64,000 bases of DNA from Diplolepis rosae (Eukaryota > Arthropoda > Insecta > Hymenoptera > Diplolepididae), in the NCBI GenBank assembly GCA_030998225.1, contig JAPYXD010000250.1, positions 1,984,001-2,048,000 on the forward strand, given 5' to 3'. Below, one piece after another: positions 31,459-41,413 of this stretch. Below the pieces are notes generated by a model. It had not been told where the DNA came from, did no database searches, and worked only from the letters and a program-made list of their open reading frames with translations. The stretch's first letter is position 1. Every line of letters begins with the position of its first letter. Both the position numbers and the translations under genes were made by a program.

Positions 31459-32328
31459 TTAGTACTCCTTTCGGCGACCCAAATATGCAACTAAATTTTT
31501 TCTTGTATGGTAAGAATATACAAATTTTCGAGATAATTCATGTAATGAATAAATTGAAAATTTCATATTATTTAAGGTTTCAGATAAATTTTGTTTAGTT
31601 TCTTCTTCAACCGGGAGAGCAAAACGATAGTAGTTTCCCTTTTTAATTTCTCTTGCTGTTCCCTTTTGTAAGTTTTTGAATTTTAGTAAGCTTCCACATT
31701 TTTCTAGACTTTTTGATCCATTATCTCGAGGAGTTCCATTTGCTGTAACAAAATGTACATAATTATCTTTTCGCATCGTTAATTGATCGCGACATTCAAC
31801 GGTATTTTTATTCGTTAAAATTTCTCTGGTAGATTTGGAGTTGGGTGGAGGGGGCTTTGAGGGTAGACGGTTTTCTTCGTATTCTGAATTATTATAATTT
31901 TCAAAAATTTCTTCAATACAAGAATTTTCAGAGTTTTCAGAGTTTTCTTCATTTTCAGGTTTTATATCAATTACTTCATCTTCAGAAGTAGAAAAATAAT
32001 TTTCGCTTCCTTCCTCTTGAGGTATAAAGAATTGTTTAGGCTTTTTGCCATTTTTCTGCCTTTTATTTTTTGCTTGGGTTTCTTTCAAATAGTCTAAATA
32101 TTCAGGATCAGAGGCAGAATCGGATCCTAGTTCTACTTGACTTGACTTCTTCGTATATATTTTTGGAAGTTCATCTTCAATTATTTGTATTATGATAAAC
32201 ATTACAGAATAAAAGGTCTCAAAAACTGCGAACTCATCCCAATAAAACATTGCCAAATAAAACTGACCTGTTATTTTGTCAAGTAGACGGACAAACGATG
32301 GTGAAAAAAATTGATCCGAGTGACACAA
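31459..32328 (-). pseudogene. Ty3/gypsy pol linker between RNase H and integrase
   Basis: A 289-codon open frame. From about residue 45 it reads as the acidic and basic linker of gypsy pol: DELPKIYTKKSSQVELGSDS, DPEYLDYLKETQAKNKRQKN, an acidic run with ENSENSENS, PSKPPPPNSKST, and a folded segment CRDQLTMRKDNYVHFVTANG ... LLKFKNLQKGTAREIKKGNY. It ends by running into the integrase region out of frame (VAYLGRRKEY). The first ~45 residues are probably flanking sequence read through. RNase H and RT are absent. The linker has no catalytic role. Confidence 0.75.
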
Positions 32329-32929
32329 TCACAAATTCCTTTTTTCCTCTTTCTTTTCTTTCGTCGCAAACAAGTCAAGCACATAATTTTTGTAAAAGAA
32401 CTCTTGTCACTACGGATTTCCCTTCGAAACTGAGTTGTATTTGGAAACAGACTTGGAATAGTATATTACATTACAAGGGGAGAAACAGAGCGATTGCATG
32501 AGTGTGAAGTTAGCTGCCCGAGTGAAACGAGGGCTGCAATCACACGAAATGCTTTCGCTGTGTTTTGTTTCGAGTAATGTATACTATTTTTCATAGCAAC
32601 TCTTTTGAGAATCTGATTGGCTGTAACTGTGGAGCGGGTTGAAACAGCGACTTTCAACCCTAGGGTTGAAAATCGTAGTTTCAACCCGCTCTACAGGTAC
32701 CGAAAATCGGATTGTCAAAGGAGGCGCTATGAAAAAGACTGTAAAATGAAGTGGAGGGTTGAGTTTTTTGCCTTGGAAAGTCTCGGTTAAATGAAAAGGA
32801 GAAAAAAAAGTGTGTAAAGATGTCCACAAGATGACCAGAATACTATGACCAAAGGGGGGCTATGAAATTTTAAACGAGTCATAACAGTCTGTATATAACT
32901 GTTAGAAATTTTTTTTACGATTAAGATTA
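32329..32929. other. Non-coding sequence with a large palindrome
   Basis: No gene supported. Short frames on both strands (32250-32829) are unremarkable. See the palindrome entry. Confidence 0.45.
32627..32696. repeat. 70-bp near-perfect palindrome
   Basis: Centred on CCTAGG at 32661/32662, with outer words GAGCGGGTTGAAAC and GTTTCAACCCGCTC and inner TTTCAACCC/GGGTTGAAA. Only a few internal positions fail to pair. It has no spacer, so it could extrude as a cruciform. It may be the core of a small palindromic mobile repeat. Confidence 0.8.
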
Positions 32930-33076
32930 AGATTAAGATGGAATTTAAATTGAGTTGAATGTTCTGATACCTGTATCTAGAAATTATGAAACTTATAACA
33001 GGAATGATTTAACGTTTTTTTTTGAGTTTTTAATGCAGATACAAAGTGTTAGATGTTCTGATACCCGTATATGGAA
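32930..33076 (-). repeat. 3' end of the Penelope-like element, duplicated motif
   Basis: The minus-strand phrase AGTTTCATAATT...GGTATCAGAACATC occurs twice about 100 bp apart (near 32956-32998 and 33053-33088), with a short GATTAA repeat (32925-32938) beyond. This looks like a partial tandem duplication of the element 3' end. Confidence 0.5.
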
Positions 33077-35420
33077 TTATGAAACTTGTGACAGAAAATT
33101 TTCCTTTAAGAGGGGGAGGTAAGAAACGGATAGGTTGTCTGTGTCTGCTCTTTGATTCACAGCATGGGGGTTACTAGCTATGTGAGTCATTTCTAATAAC
33201 ATGCGTTTTTTGTAGTTACTAGTTCTGTCAACTATGTTTACGTTATTGAAATCGAATTTATGGTCTTGGATCCAGGAGTATTTGGTTAATGCTGTCCATT
33301 TATCCGGGGGGTTAAAAACATCTTTTTGTGTTCAGTAATTCTGGTTTTAAGTGGACGTTTGGTTGTGCCAATGTAGGAAGCTGTGCAACCTGTACAGGGG
33401 ATATTACAAACTACATCAGCCGTATTTAGTTTATTAATCTGGTCTTTGGATGATTTGAAAAAGTGGGAAAAGTTATTTTCATTGCGAGGGGCAATTTTTA
33501 TGTTATAAGGTTTGAGAATACCTGAAAGTTTTTCAGAAAGCCTTTGTACATAGGGCAAGGGTATATATTTGGGGTTTTGATGTGTGGAGTGTGTGTATGT
33601 GTGAGTGTTTGTGTTGCTTTCAGATAGTTGGTGTGCGTAAGTGTTCTTTTTGTACAAGTAGTTGACTCTATTTATTATTACGCGATTGATAAAATTGATC
33701 GGGTAATTGTTGTTGATTAAGATATTTTTTATTCTTTGAATGTTTTCGATGTGGAATGTTATGTGTGCCAAAATAATACCTCTGTCAACCAGATTATTCA
33801 TCACATTAGTTTTGTAATTTAATGGGTGATGTAAAAAGAAGTTTAAAAGACGCCCGGAATAAGTTGGTTTTTGATACCAGTTAGTCTTTATTTCTTTCCC
33901 CTTTCTCATAGTGAGAACATCCAAAAAACAAATTTTCCCATCTGATTCATTTTCTATTGTAAATTGTATTTTGTGGTTGTAGCTATTGAACATGTTCAAT
34001 ATTGTGTCAACTTCATTAGCAGGGGCTGCTGTTATAATATCATCCACATATCGAAAGAAAAAGGGTATTTTGAAGGGTAGAGATGTTATGCATTTTGTTT
34101 CCAAATCATCCATGGCGATATCAGCTGTTATGGGAGAAAGAGAAGAACCCATGGGGAAACCAGATTTTTGTTTGTAAGATATGTTTTGAAAATTAAAAGA
34201 GGAGTTTGATGAACAAATTATGAGACCTTTTTCGAATTGGTACCAAGGCATATTGACATGTGGTTGAATTTTTGCCCATCTTTCCTTGATACCCTTGATA
34301 GCTATTCCAATTTGAACATTGGTGAACAGAGAATCTACATCTTAAGAAATAATTTTGTGGTCTGGAGGGATTTGAATATTTTGAATTTTCTGAATGAAAT
34401 CGAAACTGTTTTTAACTCGTGAGATTGAGGGGGTTATATTGTTAGAGATAATTTTATTGTAAAAAGAAGCAAGGGTATAAGTGGGACTGCCACAAAAAAA
34501 GACGATGGGCCTGAGTGGATAATTTACTTTGTGAATTTTGGGTAGACCATAAAATCTGACTGGTAGCGGGTTGCTTGATTTGAGGGACTTTGCTGTATTT
34601 TCATTTACGTAATTTTTCTCTTTCCATAGTTTCATGAGATGGTTGACTTTATTGTGAATTGCATTTGTTGGGTCTTTTTTCAAGGGTTCGTAGGTTTTTT
34701 TGTCGGACAACATAAGTGTGGTCTCCTGGATATATTTATTTTTATCCATGGCAACAGTAGTGTTGCCTTTATCTGATTTCGTGATTAATATGTGGGGGTT
34801 ATTTTTCAAGAAGGTGTTAGTGAATTTTGAGTTTTCAATTACTCGTTTTTGAAAACAGTTGAGGGAACTTTGTTTTTGGTTGGAGAAACTTTTTACATAA
34901 TTAACAAATTTCAATCTTGCTGCATTCCTGTCATTTTCCTGGATCTTATGAATGTTGGATTCGAAATCTGCAATTAAATGTTTCGTGGGAATTTTACTGG
35001 GGGAAAAGGGGGTGCCAAAGTTTTTTCCAAGACCTAGTGTTTTTGCAACCACGGGTGGAATTTGTGTGTCACTTAAATTAATAAATCAGGAATCAGTAAG
35101 AGGGTTATGATGGTCAAAGTCATCAGGCTTTGAGAGAGGGTTACCAATCTCGATGAGACGCTGAAATTTGGACTTACAATTGCTCTTATGTGTGGAGAAA
35201 ATACGGTCTATTTTTTTGGATTCGAAGAAGGAAAATTGTTTATATATGTAGTCAGGTAGAATTTACTTGATTTTTGATTCATTGAATTGAGTCTCTTTCT
35301 TTAGTCTATGGATTGTGATGCAAATATCTTTGATTTCTAAATTTAATGTTGACAATTGGAACTTGTAGAACGCTAATGAGTGCATATGTGTGATATAATT
35401 ATTGTCAAATGATACGAGGT
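33077..35420 (-). pseudogene. Penelope-like element: reverse transcriptase plus GIY-YIG endonuclease
   Basis: Minus-strand polyprotein of a Penelope-like retroelement. N-terminal part from about 35400 (LIEIGNPLSKPDDFDHHNPL) with a TGA near 35088. Then a long frame (35052-34342): QIPPVVAKTLGLGKNF, NNPHILITKSDKGNTTVAMD, LPVRFYGLPKIHKVNYPLRP. After a short break comes a frame from 34251: KQKSGFPMGSSLSPITADI and the catalytic FFFRYVDDII box, then FLDVLTMRKGKEIKTNWYQK. The endonuclease starts with CNIPCTGCTASYIGTTKRPL and R-TEHKK. At about 33296 a frameshift leads to WTALTKYSWIQDHKFDF, RKKRMLLEMTHI (endonuclease Glu) and the stop at 33077. So all domains are present but with at least three breaks. 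This class primes on target DNA and often sits near telomeres in other animals. Confidence 0.92.
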
Positions 35421-35907
35421 AAGAAGAAGATAGTTGTAGGTGTTTGGGTAAAATTTTTTCTTTTCTGCGGTATAGTTTTACACGTGCAATTCTTTCATAT
35501 CATTTTACCACAATGTTTATCAGTCACACGTGCCAAAAATTTATTAAGTTCTTTCCCTTTGTATTTGTATAGAAAACAATTTTGTTGGCACATTTTGCTG
35601 TAAGTTTGCTTTAAACCAATTTCACAGTTTCACATGTACAACTGTGTTACCATTATGTTTATCGATCACATGTGCCAATTTTAGATATTATTTTATGTGC
35701 CTCCGGCGCGTAAACTCGTTTTTTCGCTACAGTTAAGAGTAGTGCAATGTTGTGTATTGCATTACAGAGGAATTAAATGTAAAAATTGAACTGCGCATGC
35801 GCCTATAGCCATACAGCGGAGCTCAATCTTCTTCTTATTCTTCTTCTTCCTCTTCGTACAGCGTTAGCACTCTACTGACAAAGCTTAGTACATTTGAACT
35901 ACGCATG
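35421..35907. repeat. Penelope-like terminal sequence (copy 1)
   Basis: Contains TGCAATTCTTTC..TACCACAATGTTTATC-AGTCACACGTGCCAA, repeated with changes at 35630-35690 (CATTATGTTTATCGATCACATGTGCCAA) and at 36420-36490. These are repeated terminal-type sequences, consistent with the pseudo-LTRs of Penelope-like elements. Pyrimidine-rich TTCTTCTTATTCTTCTTCTTC at 35830-35850 borders the next element. Confidence 0.45.
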
Positions 35908-36275
35908 CTCTATTACAACACGCTACTACTATACAAGATCGATAAAATCAAAATGGCCGGACTATTCGCGAAATATCAAGTGTAATGAGTAGCCCCGCAA
36001 ACAACTACAATACTAGATTAGATTCGAGTGTACGTATAAAAACTCGTATAATCACCGAAGTCACATGAAATAGAATACGTGCCAATGCAAATAATTCGAG
36101 AAATTACGAGACTCGTGACAATGTTCGCAGGACTGATCGCGCCTCGGCTTCGTCTCAGCTACACATCGGCTAAATCTCGACTACGCCTCACCTACGCCTC
36201 ACCTACGCCTTGGCTTCGATCTCCTGCGAGCATTGTCGCTCGTCGCGCAATAACCCTCATTGTGCGCCTAGGCAT
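35908..36275 (+). repeat. Long-TIR element, left arm, outer part
   Basis: Inverse of 40210-40523. Shared words: ACAAGATCGATAAAATCAAAATGGC, GTAGTTGTTTGCGG complement, CGAGCATTGTCGCTCGTC. A stretch near 36150-36210 has a small internal tandem duplication (TACGCCTCACC twice). Confidence 0.85.
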
Positions 36276-36279
36276 GTAA

Positions 36280-36888
36280 TATACTATCCTCCTTAGTAAT
36301 TTTACAGAAAACAATTATTTGTACACGTGTTTTTTAAGTTTCTTGTAGTAACTTTACTGAAAAATTTTGTACAGTTTACTTTATCGCAAATTTAGTTATT
36401 TAGTCCAAATTTATATTTTCACACTTGCAATTCTTTTACATAATTTTTTACCACAATGTTTATCCGTCACACGGGCAATTTTTAGGTTTTCCCCCTTTGT
36501 ATTTTTTTATAGAAAAAAATTCTCACTGATAAGGACTCCAACCTGAGTCGAAACCTTTGAAAATATGAAACCTTGAGTTTACATTTATTCTGGACCCTAA
36601 AGCCAACTAAGTACACCAAAAAAATTCCAAATTTTATATTTAATATTCGATCTTGTGAGAATTCGCTAAAGTCATCTGTATCATTTTGGGTTAATATTGA
36701 ATTGAAATATTCACTTTTGGAATCATTTCCTTTTTTGATATTATGTTCTTCTTTGTTTTTATAAAAGTTTTCTCAAGATTCATTTTTTCTTGAAATGTCA
36801 TAAAGGTATCATCATCATCTTTGTGCAAATTTCTTGATTATTGTTCATTAACAATAGGGTTTCTTGAAAGAGCGTCTGCATTGACATT
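36280..36888. mobile_element. Insertion within the left arm: Penelope-like end plus gypsy pol scrap
   Basis: 36360-36560 repeats the terminal-type sequence at 35440-35600 (CTTGCAATTCTTTTACATAA, TACCACAATGTTTATCCGTCACAC) and carries a hammerhead-like motif. 36600-36886 on the minus strand reads NVNADALSRNPIVNE, the end of gypsy RNase H, followed by decayed linker sequence (LHKDDDDTFMTFQEKM). Two unrelated retroelement pieces therefore interrupt the arm. Confidence 0.65.
36526..36554 (+). ncRNA. Hammerhead-ribozyme-like core, probably inactive
   Basis: CTGATAAG, a GACTC/GAGTC stem closed by CAACCT, then GAAAC: the layout of the hammerhead core (CUGAUGA, stem II, GAAA). Position G8 of the core is A here, which in known hammerheads abolishes efficient cleavage. 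Hammerhead motifs are known in Penelope-like element termini, and the neighbouring repeats are of that type. Stems I and III were not resolved. Confidence 0.45.
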
Positions 36889-37167
36889 AATTTAATTTTG
36901 AAATCGGATAATATCTTCAGTGTGTTCTTTGAGGGTGAAATCTCGAAATTTCACTAAAAAAACACTAAAATTTAAGGTTTTGCAAAAATGGGCTTAAAAT
37001 CGATACCGATGCCTTCCAATGGTGACTTTACGATAAAAAGTCATCAGAGGGTATTTAGAGGTCCGTACCGAGTCGCCAAAGTCACCCCATGCCAATCCTC
37101 ATGGAGGGGGAAATGGCTCAAAATTGCGTATTTTCGAGTAAAACGCTTAAATACTTGTGCAGCTCCT
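36889..37167 (+). repeat. Long-TIR element, left arm, inner part
   Basis: Inverse of 39866-40138 at high identity: TTTTGAAATCGGATAATATC, GGTGAAATCTCGAAATTTC, ATGGGCTTAAAATCGATACC, CATGGAGGGGGAAATGGCTC, CGCTTAAATACTTGTGC. Confidence 0.88.
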
Positions 37168-37283
37168 TGCGCACTGAGTTCTACTACTTCGAGTGACCCA
37201 GATTCCACCAAGTGGAGGTGGCTGCACATCGGGCTCCACCTACGCCCTACCCAACCAACCAACCATATGTAGAACGTGCTTAT

Positions 37284-39560
37284 TTAAGTCTCAGAGTCAT
37301 TAATTACACCCACAAAGTCTTTTTTAGTGTCAAATAAGTTGACAGTCTTTCGAAAAAGAAGTGTGGCGCATATCTGTCGGTCCCGAGCCTCGGGACCGAT
37401 GCCTTGTCTGGACACCTCTGTTACCAGTCTAACAGTTCTTTCCACCGCTACTGTGTGACAAGGGAAAGATGTAAAGTCCCAGTCTGGTATCAAGCCATCG
37501 GCCATAGATAGCTTAGCGGTAAGTTCATCCTCTGTTATAGGAATTAAAACTGGAGGTACGGTAAATGAAACATCTGTCTGTTCCCAATCAATCATTTCTG
37601 TGTAATCATTAGCTCCAAAATTAATTTCTGTTACAATATTGTATCTAACAGTTGTCTGTTGCTTATGTTTTGCTTCCAGGATTTTGGTGAGTGCGTCTTG
37701 GCGAACGGTAAGCCTAGGGTCGGTTACCATTCCAAGAAGTATATTTTCTGGCATGGCAGAGAAGCCGTTTGTCTGAATAGAAGTGTTTACCACATTTTGG
37801 TACTTCAGGGGAAGAAACCTTGACAATTTGATTGCTTGGAAGAGGTGCCGACTCACATCAGCGATAGACTTATCCCGACTGATGTGGAACCACTGAGGTA
37901 CGTATACTATGCGTAAGTATTCAACTAATAATTGCAGCTTCTTTGTGGGTCTTTTTGTTGATATGTATAATCTCAGAATTCTATTTGCAGTTGTTAGCCA
38001 GCGAGCCATGGTGGTGGGGCCTATCTTCCGGGAGGACAGCTCAGGAGAGCACGCTCCGAACCGTATGGCATCTGATATCTCATAAAGATACCTTTGATCT
38101 GAGCTGAGATCAGTGGGCTCAATCTCAGGTAAGTCACACTCAACTTGTTTAAACTTTACAACATCGAGGGTCTCACAAGTTGGAAGTTGTCCCCCTATTG
38201 GCCCTGAGTATTTGTTCGGACCAGTGGTAGGTCCATCAATAAATACGAAAAGACTTCTGAACGGTAGCTCATTGAAATGTAATAGACAGACAACCCATTG
38301 CAAGGGACGATCAAGTCGTTCCTCTAGTAGACGAATAATTCCTACCTTCCAGCCCGTATTCGTATTTGTACCGTCACAGCCCACGACTACCACTGCATCG
38401 AAGCCTCCATTCAGTTCTTTTGTTACGTAATTATAAGTAGAATCACACTCATTTTGGGCATGGCTCGATGGTGGGACGACATGGCCTACGTATTTAGAAC
38501 CTGGTTCGGCCAACAAAGATATGTGTTCCTCCTTAATAAATCCGGAGGCTGCCAATGTTTCGTCTTGCCGACTATCAAAGTATAAGCCACGAATAGAAGC
38601 CTCATGGCGTGATTCCTCCTTCAACTTAGAGCCTGTTTTAATTTTCTCGCGCCTTATCTTACTTTTATCTATGACTAGACACTCAGGTACTTTTTGAGAA
38701 ATATCCGAGGAGATCAGACCTGCTCGATTGGCAGCGAGGAGTACAGACGAGCTTAAATGTGCCGTAGCCCGTTGACTTATACCATATCTTTGAGCAACTA
38801 CTGCTGCTTCAGATAAGTCAAGTCTGGCCTGCGATGATTTTCTCTGGACAAGTCTGCGTGGTATGTCGTGAAAATCGTCATCATCGGTAGAAGCATCAAC
38901 CTTTACCTTAATTTGATGAAGAGGATTATCACCTTCACCTTCCTCAAAGAAGGAATCTAAATCTATATCCATATCAATCGTAGAGGAAGATGTGGAGGCC
39001 GATGCAGTAGGAACGCTCTCCCCACCCTCTCCCCGTTTAAGTCTGCCTCTTTTTGCATTACGTTCTGCTCTCTTTGGTCTTGGTCTTTGGTCAAGATAGA
39101 AGGCATGCTCTACGGCTGAAACCTTCTTTTACTTGGGACAGGAGCACCTAGACAAGTCAACGCACTTACAAGCGGCTATGTTAAATAATTCAGAGCAGTA
39201 CTCTTTGAAGGCGGCGATTTTCTCATCCTTATTACTTTGAGAAGTTGTTTTACTCTTCAATAAATTTTTCAACGTAGTGTATTTTTTATGAAGATTTGTG
39301 AGACATTCCTTAATGCGCTGCTTTGAGACCGTTGGGATACATGCAGATTCCCAAATGAGTATTAGTTTGGAACGGACTTCGTCGGCAATGTCTCCGAACG
39401 AAGGCTCCTTGTCTTTTTCTGAAAGACAGCCCTTTTGCCTTCGAACCTCCTGACAACATCGCAGAACGTCAGCCCTCGTTGGCAAAACATTCGGACCAAA
39501 ATCTTTTGGAGGACCAAATATAGGGCACTGCACAAAGTCTCTCTTTGCGAATTTCGACAT
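37284..39560 (-). pseudogene. 757-codon transposase-like protein interrupted by one in-frame stop
   Basis: The frame starts MSKFAKRDFVQCPIFGPPKD at 39560 and is open to 37284 apart from one TAA at 39129-39131. Codons 1-143 include TRADVLRCCQEVRRQKG and a Cys-rich end (CKCVDLSRCSCPK). After the stop the same frame continues KKVSAVEHAFYLDQRPRPKR (codons 145-196), then an acidic stretch (DIDLDSFFEEGEGDN). A presumed RNase-H-like core follows: FDAVVVVGCDGTNTNTGWKV, PLQWVVCLLHFNELPFRSLF, DGPTTGPNKYSGPIGGQL. The C-terminal signature is DWDFTSFPCHTVAVERTVRL and GPEARDRQICATLLFRKT. Similar unnamed proteins recur in arthropod genomes. The inverted repeats on both sides indicate that this is the transposase. 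One point mutation separates it from an open frame. No superfamily name is assigned. Confidence 0.75.
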
Positions 39561-39865
39561 GCTGTGGCATACAAACCAAAGAGGGGAGTGCAGGCAGAAC
39601 CAGAATCTCTACCACCAAAAGAACCAACGACGAGACAATGAGAAGAAGAAACTATAACGACAACGTCGACAGGCACCTGCGAGTGAACGAACATTAAGCG
39701 TGAGCCGACAGTACGAGCCATTGACAGGTTCTGACAAGTCTCGACAACGCTCGACCAGAGGGAGAGGGAGGGGGCGGGGAGAAGGAGTCCGGCGACTGGG
39801 GGGGGGGTCAGATTCAGTGTAGAGGTGGCACAGACGCTCGTGTGCTCTTAGACAGACATGACCCA
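39561..39865 (-). promoter_or_regulatory. Probable 5' leader/promoter region of the 757-codon ORF
   Basis: 305 bp between the ORF start and the right inverted repeat, GC-richer than flanks, with a purine-rich GGGAGAGGGAGGGGGCGGGG tract and a run of nine G at about 39800. No TATA box was identified. The role is inferred from position only. Confidence 0.35.
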
Positions 39866-40138
39866 GGGACCGCACAAGTATTTAAGCGTTTTACTCGAAA
39901 ATACGCAATTTTGAGCCATTTCCCCCTCCATGAGGATTGGAAGGGGGTGACTTTGGCGACTCGATACGGACCTCTAAGTACCCTCTGATGACTTTTTATC
40001 GTAAAGTCACCCTTGGAAGGCATCGGTATCGATTTTAAGCCCATTTTTGCAAAACCTTAAATTTTAGTGTTTTTTAGTGAAATTTCGAGATTTCACCCTC
40101 AAAGAACAGACTGAAGATATTATCCGATTTCAAAATTT
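39866..40138 (-). repeat. Long-TIR element, right arm, inner part
   Basis: Inverse of 36889-37167. Confidence 0.88.
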
Positions 40139-40209
40139 TAAAGTGCGCTGAGTTTCGGATTGGACTGGGCCACTTTTCCGCACCCAGGCGTTTCCTGGAC
40201 GCACAATGT

Positions 40210-40523
40210 TGGTTTTTCGCCCCAGCCTAATGAGGGTTATTGCGTGACGAGCGACAATGCTCGCAGGAGATCGAAGCCGAGACAAAGCCGAGGCGCGATC
40301 AGTCCTGCGAGGATTGTCGCGAGTCTCGTAATTTCCCGAATTGTGTGCATTAGCACGTATTCTATTTTTTATGACTTCAGTGCGGATACGAGTTTTCATG
40401 CGTACACTCTAATCTAATCTAGTATTGTAGTTGTTTGCGGCGCTAGTCATTACACTCGATATTTCGCGACTAGTCCCAGCCATTTTGATTTTATCGATCT
40501 TGTGTAGTAGTAGCTTGTTGTAA
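40210..40523 (-). repeat. Long-TIR element, right arm, outer part
   Basis: Inverse of 35908-36275, ending TTGTTGTAATAGAGTCA at the border with gypsy RT sequence. Compared with the left arm it keeps an extra 20-25 bp (around GGTTTTTCGCCCCAGCC) at 40210-40235. Confidence 0.85.
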
Positions 40524-41030
40524 TAGAGTCATAGGTAAGAATCTCCGATTGTTTCCTCAATAGGTTTTCTGAAGTCAAGAACCATTTGCAATTTTATGTG
40601 ACCTTTAGAGTCTGGTTTTTTAGGAACAATCCAAACTGGAGTGTTATACAGTAATTGTGATGGTTTTATTATTTTATTTTTTAATAATTCGTCAACTTGT
40701 TCTGTAATTTCTTCTTTGTGAACAGGAGGAAATCTGTATTGTCTTAAAAAAATTGGAGAATCATCTATAGTTAGAATCGATTGTTGCAAAACATTAGTAG
40801 CTTCAAGTGGTTCTCCTGGGATTTGAAATCTGCCTGCACTGTTAATAATTAATTTTTCTACATGTTCGTATTCGTCTTGATTCAAATGATCTAAACAAAG
40901 AAGTTTTTTGATACATTCTATTCTTTCTTCACCTGTTATGTATGTTTAGAAATTTGCATGATTTGGCGAAAAATTGTCGGTTTTTGAGAAACTATTCAGA
41001 ATTTTGCTAGATAAATCGTCATCACTTAAT
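40524..41030 (-). pseudogene. Ty3/gypsy reverse transcriptase N-terminal fragment
   Basis: Minus strand: ITGEERIECIKKLLCLDHLN, HVEKLIINSAGRFQIPGEPL, FLRQYRFPPVHKEEITEQVD, LLKNKIIKPSQLLYNTPVWI, VPKKPDSKGHIKLQMVLDFR, IEETIGDSYL. These are the protease-RT linker and RT fingers of a gypsy element, upstream of the catalytic motif. Truncated by the long-TIR transposon at 40523. One stop near 40930. The fragment at 24233-24480 covers the next part of the same domain in another copy. Confidence 0.88.
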
Positions 41031-41413
41031 TTTTACATTTTTTTTTTTTTTTTTTTTTTTTTTTGGTGAGGAGGAAAAATGGAAAAATCTTTTATAGACG
41101 TTGTACAGGACTCTCCTAGGACGGGTCTAGGCATACCTGTTAAAACCAGAAAACCCCCTCTCTCGAACCAACACACCACCCGCGGAACCGCCTTTCCGCT
41201 TTAAACTTCACGGGTGGTTGGTTCCTTTAAAGTCGCGTACGACTCTTCCGTCATCCGTTCGCTCGGAACTTCCACCAGCGGCCACACGCCCACTAGGATA
41301 ACCGACCAGCCGCGCCACCCAGGGGAGAAACAAACAGATTCCTCCCCCGAACGACGCGGACGGTCAAGTCTACCCGAGACGCAGGACCGCGGGTGCAGGC
41401 CCCGATGCGATTT

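Larger units (their letters stand above)
35908..40523 (-). mobile_element. DNA transposon with about 650-bp inverted repeats and a single large ORF
   Basis: Left arm in two parts, 35908-36275 and 36889-37167; right arm 39866-40138 and about 40210-40523. The right arm, reverse-complemented, matches the left arm from CTCTATTACAACA(C/A)GCTAC inward. The left arm is split by about 610 bp of foreign sequence (36280-36888); the right arm has only about 70 bp there. Between the arms lies one minus-strand ORF of 757 codons with a single stop. Without the insertion the element would be close to 4 kb. On the right it sits inside a gypsy RT gene (TAGGTAAGAATCTCC resumes at 40524); on the left it borders Penelope-like sequence. 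Confidence 0.85.

Noticed and set aside
35908..40523. hAT or mariner assignment for the 757-codon ORF
   Set aside because: The arms are far longer than those families use, there is no 8-bp or TA duplication evident, and the characteristic hAT C-terminal dimerisation or mariner DD34D motifs are absent.
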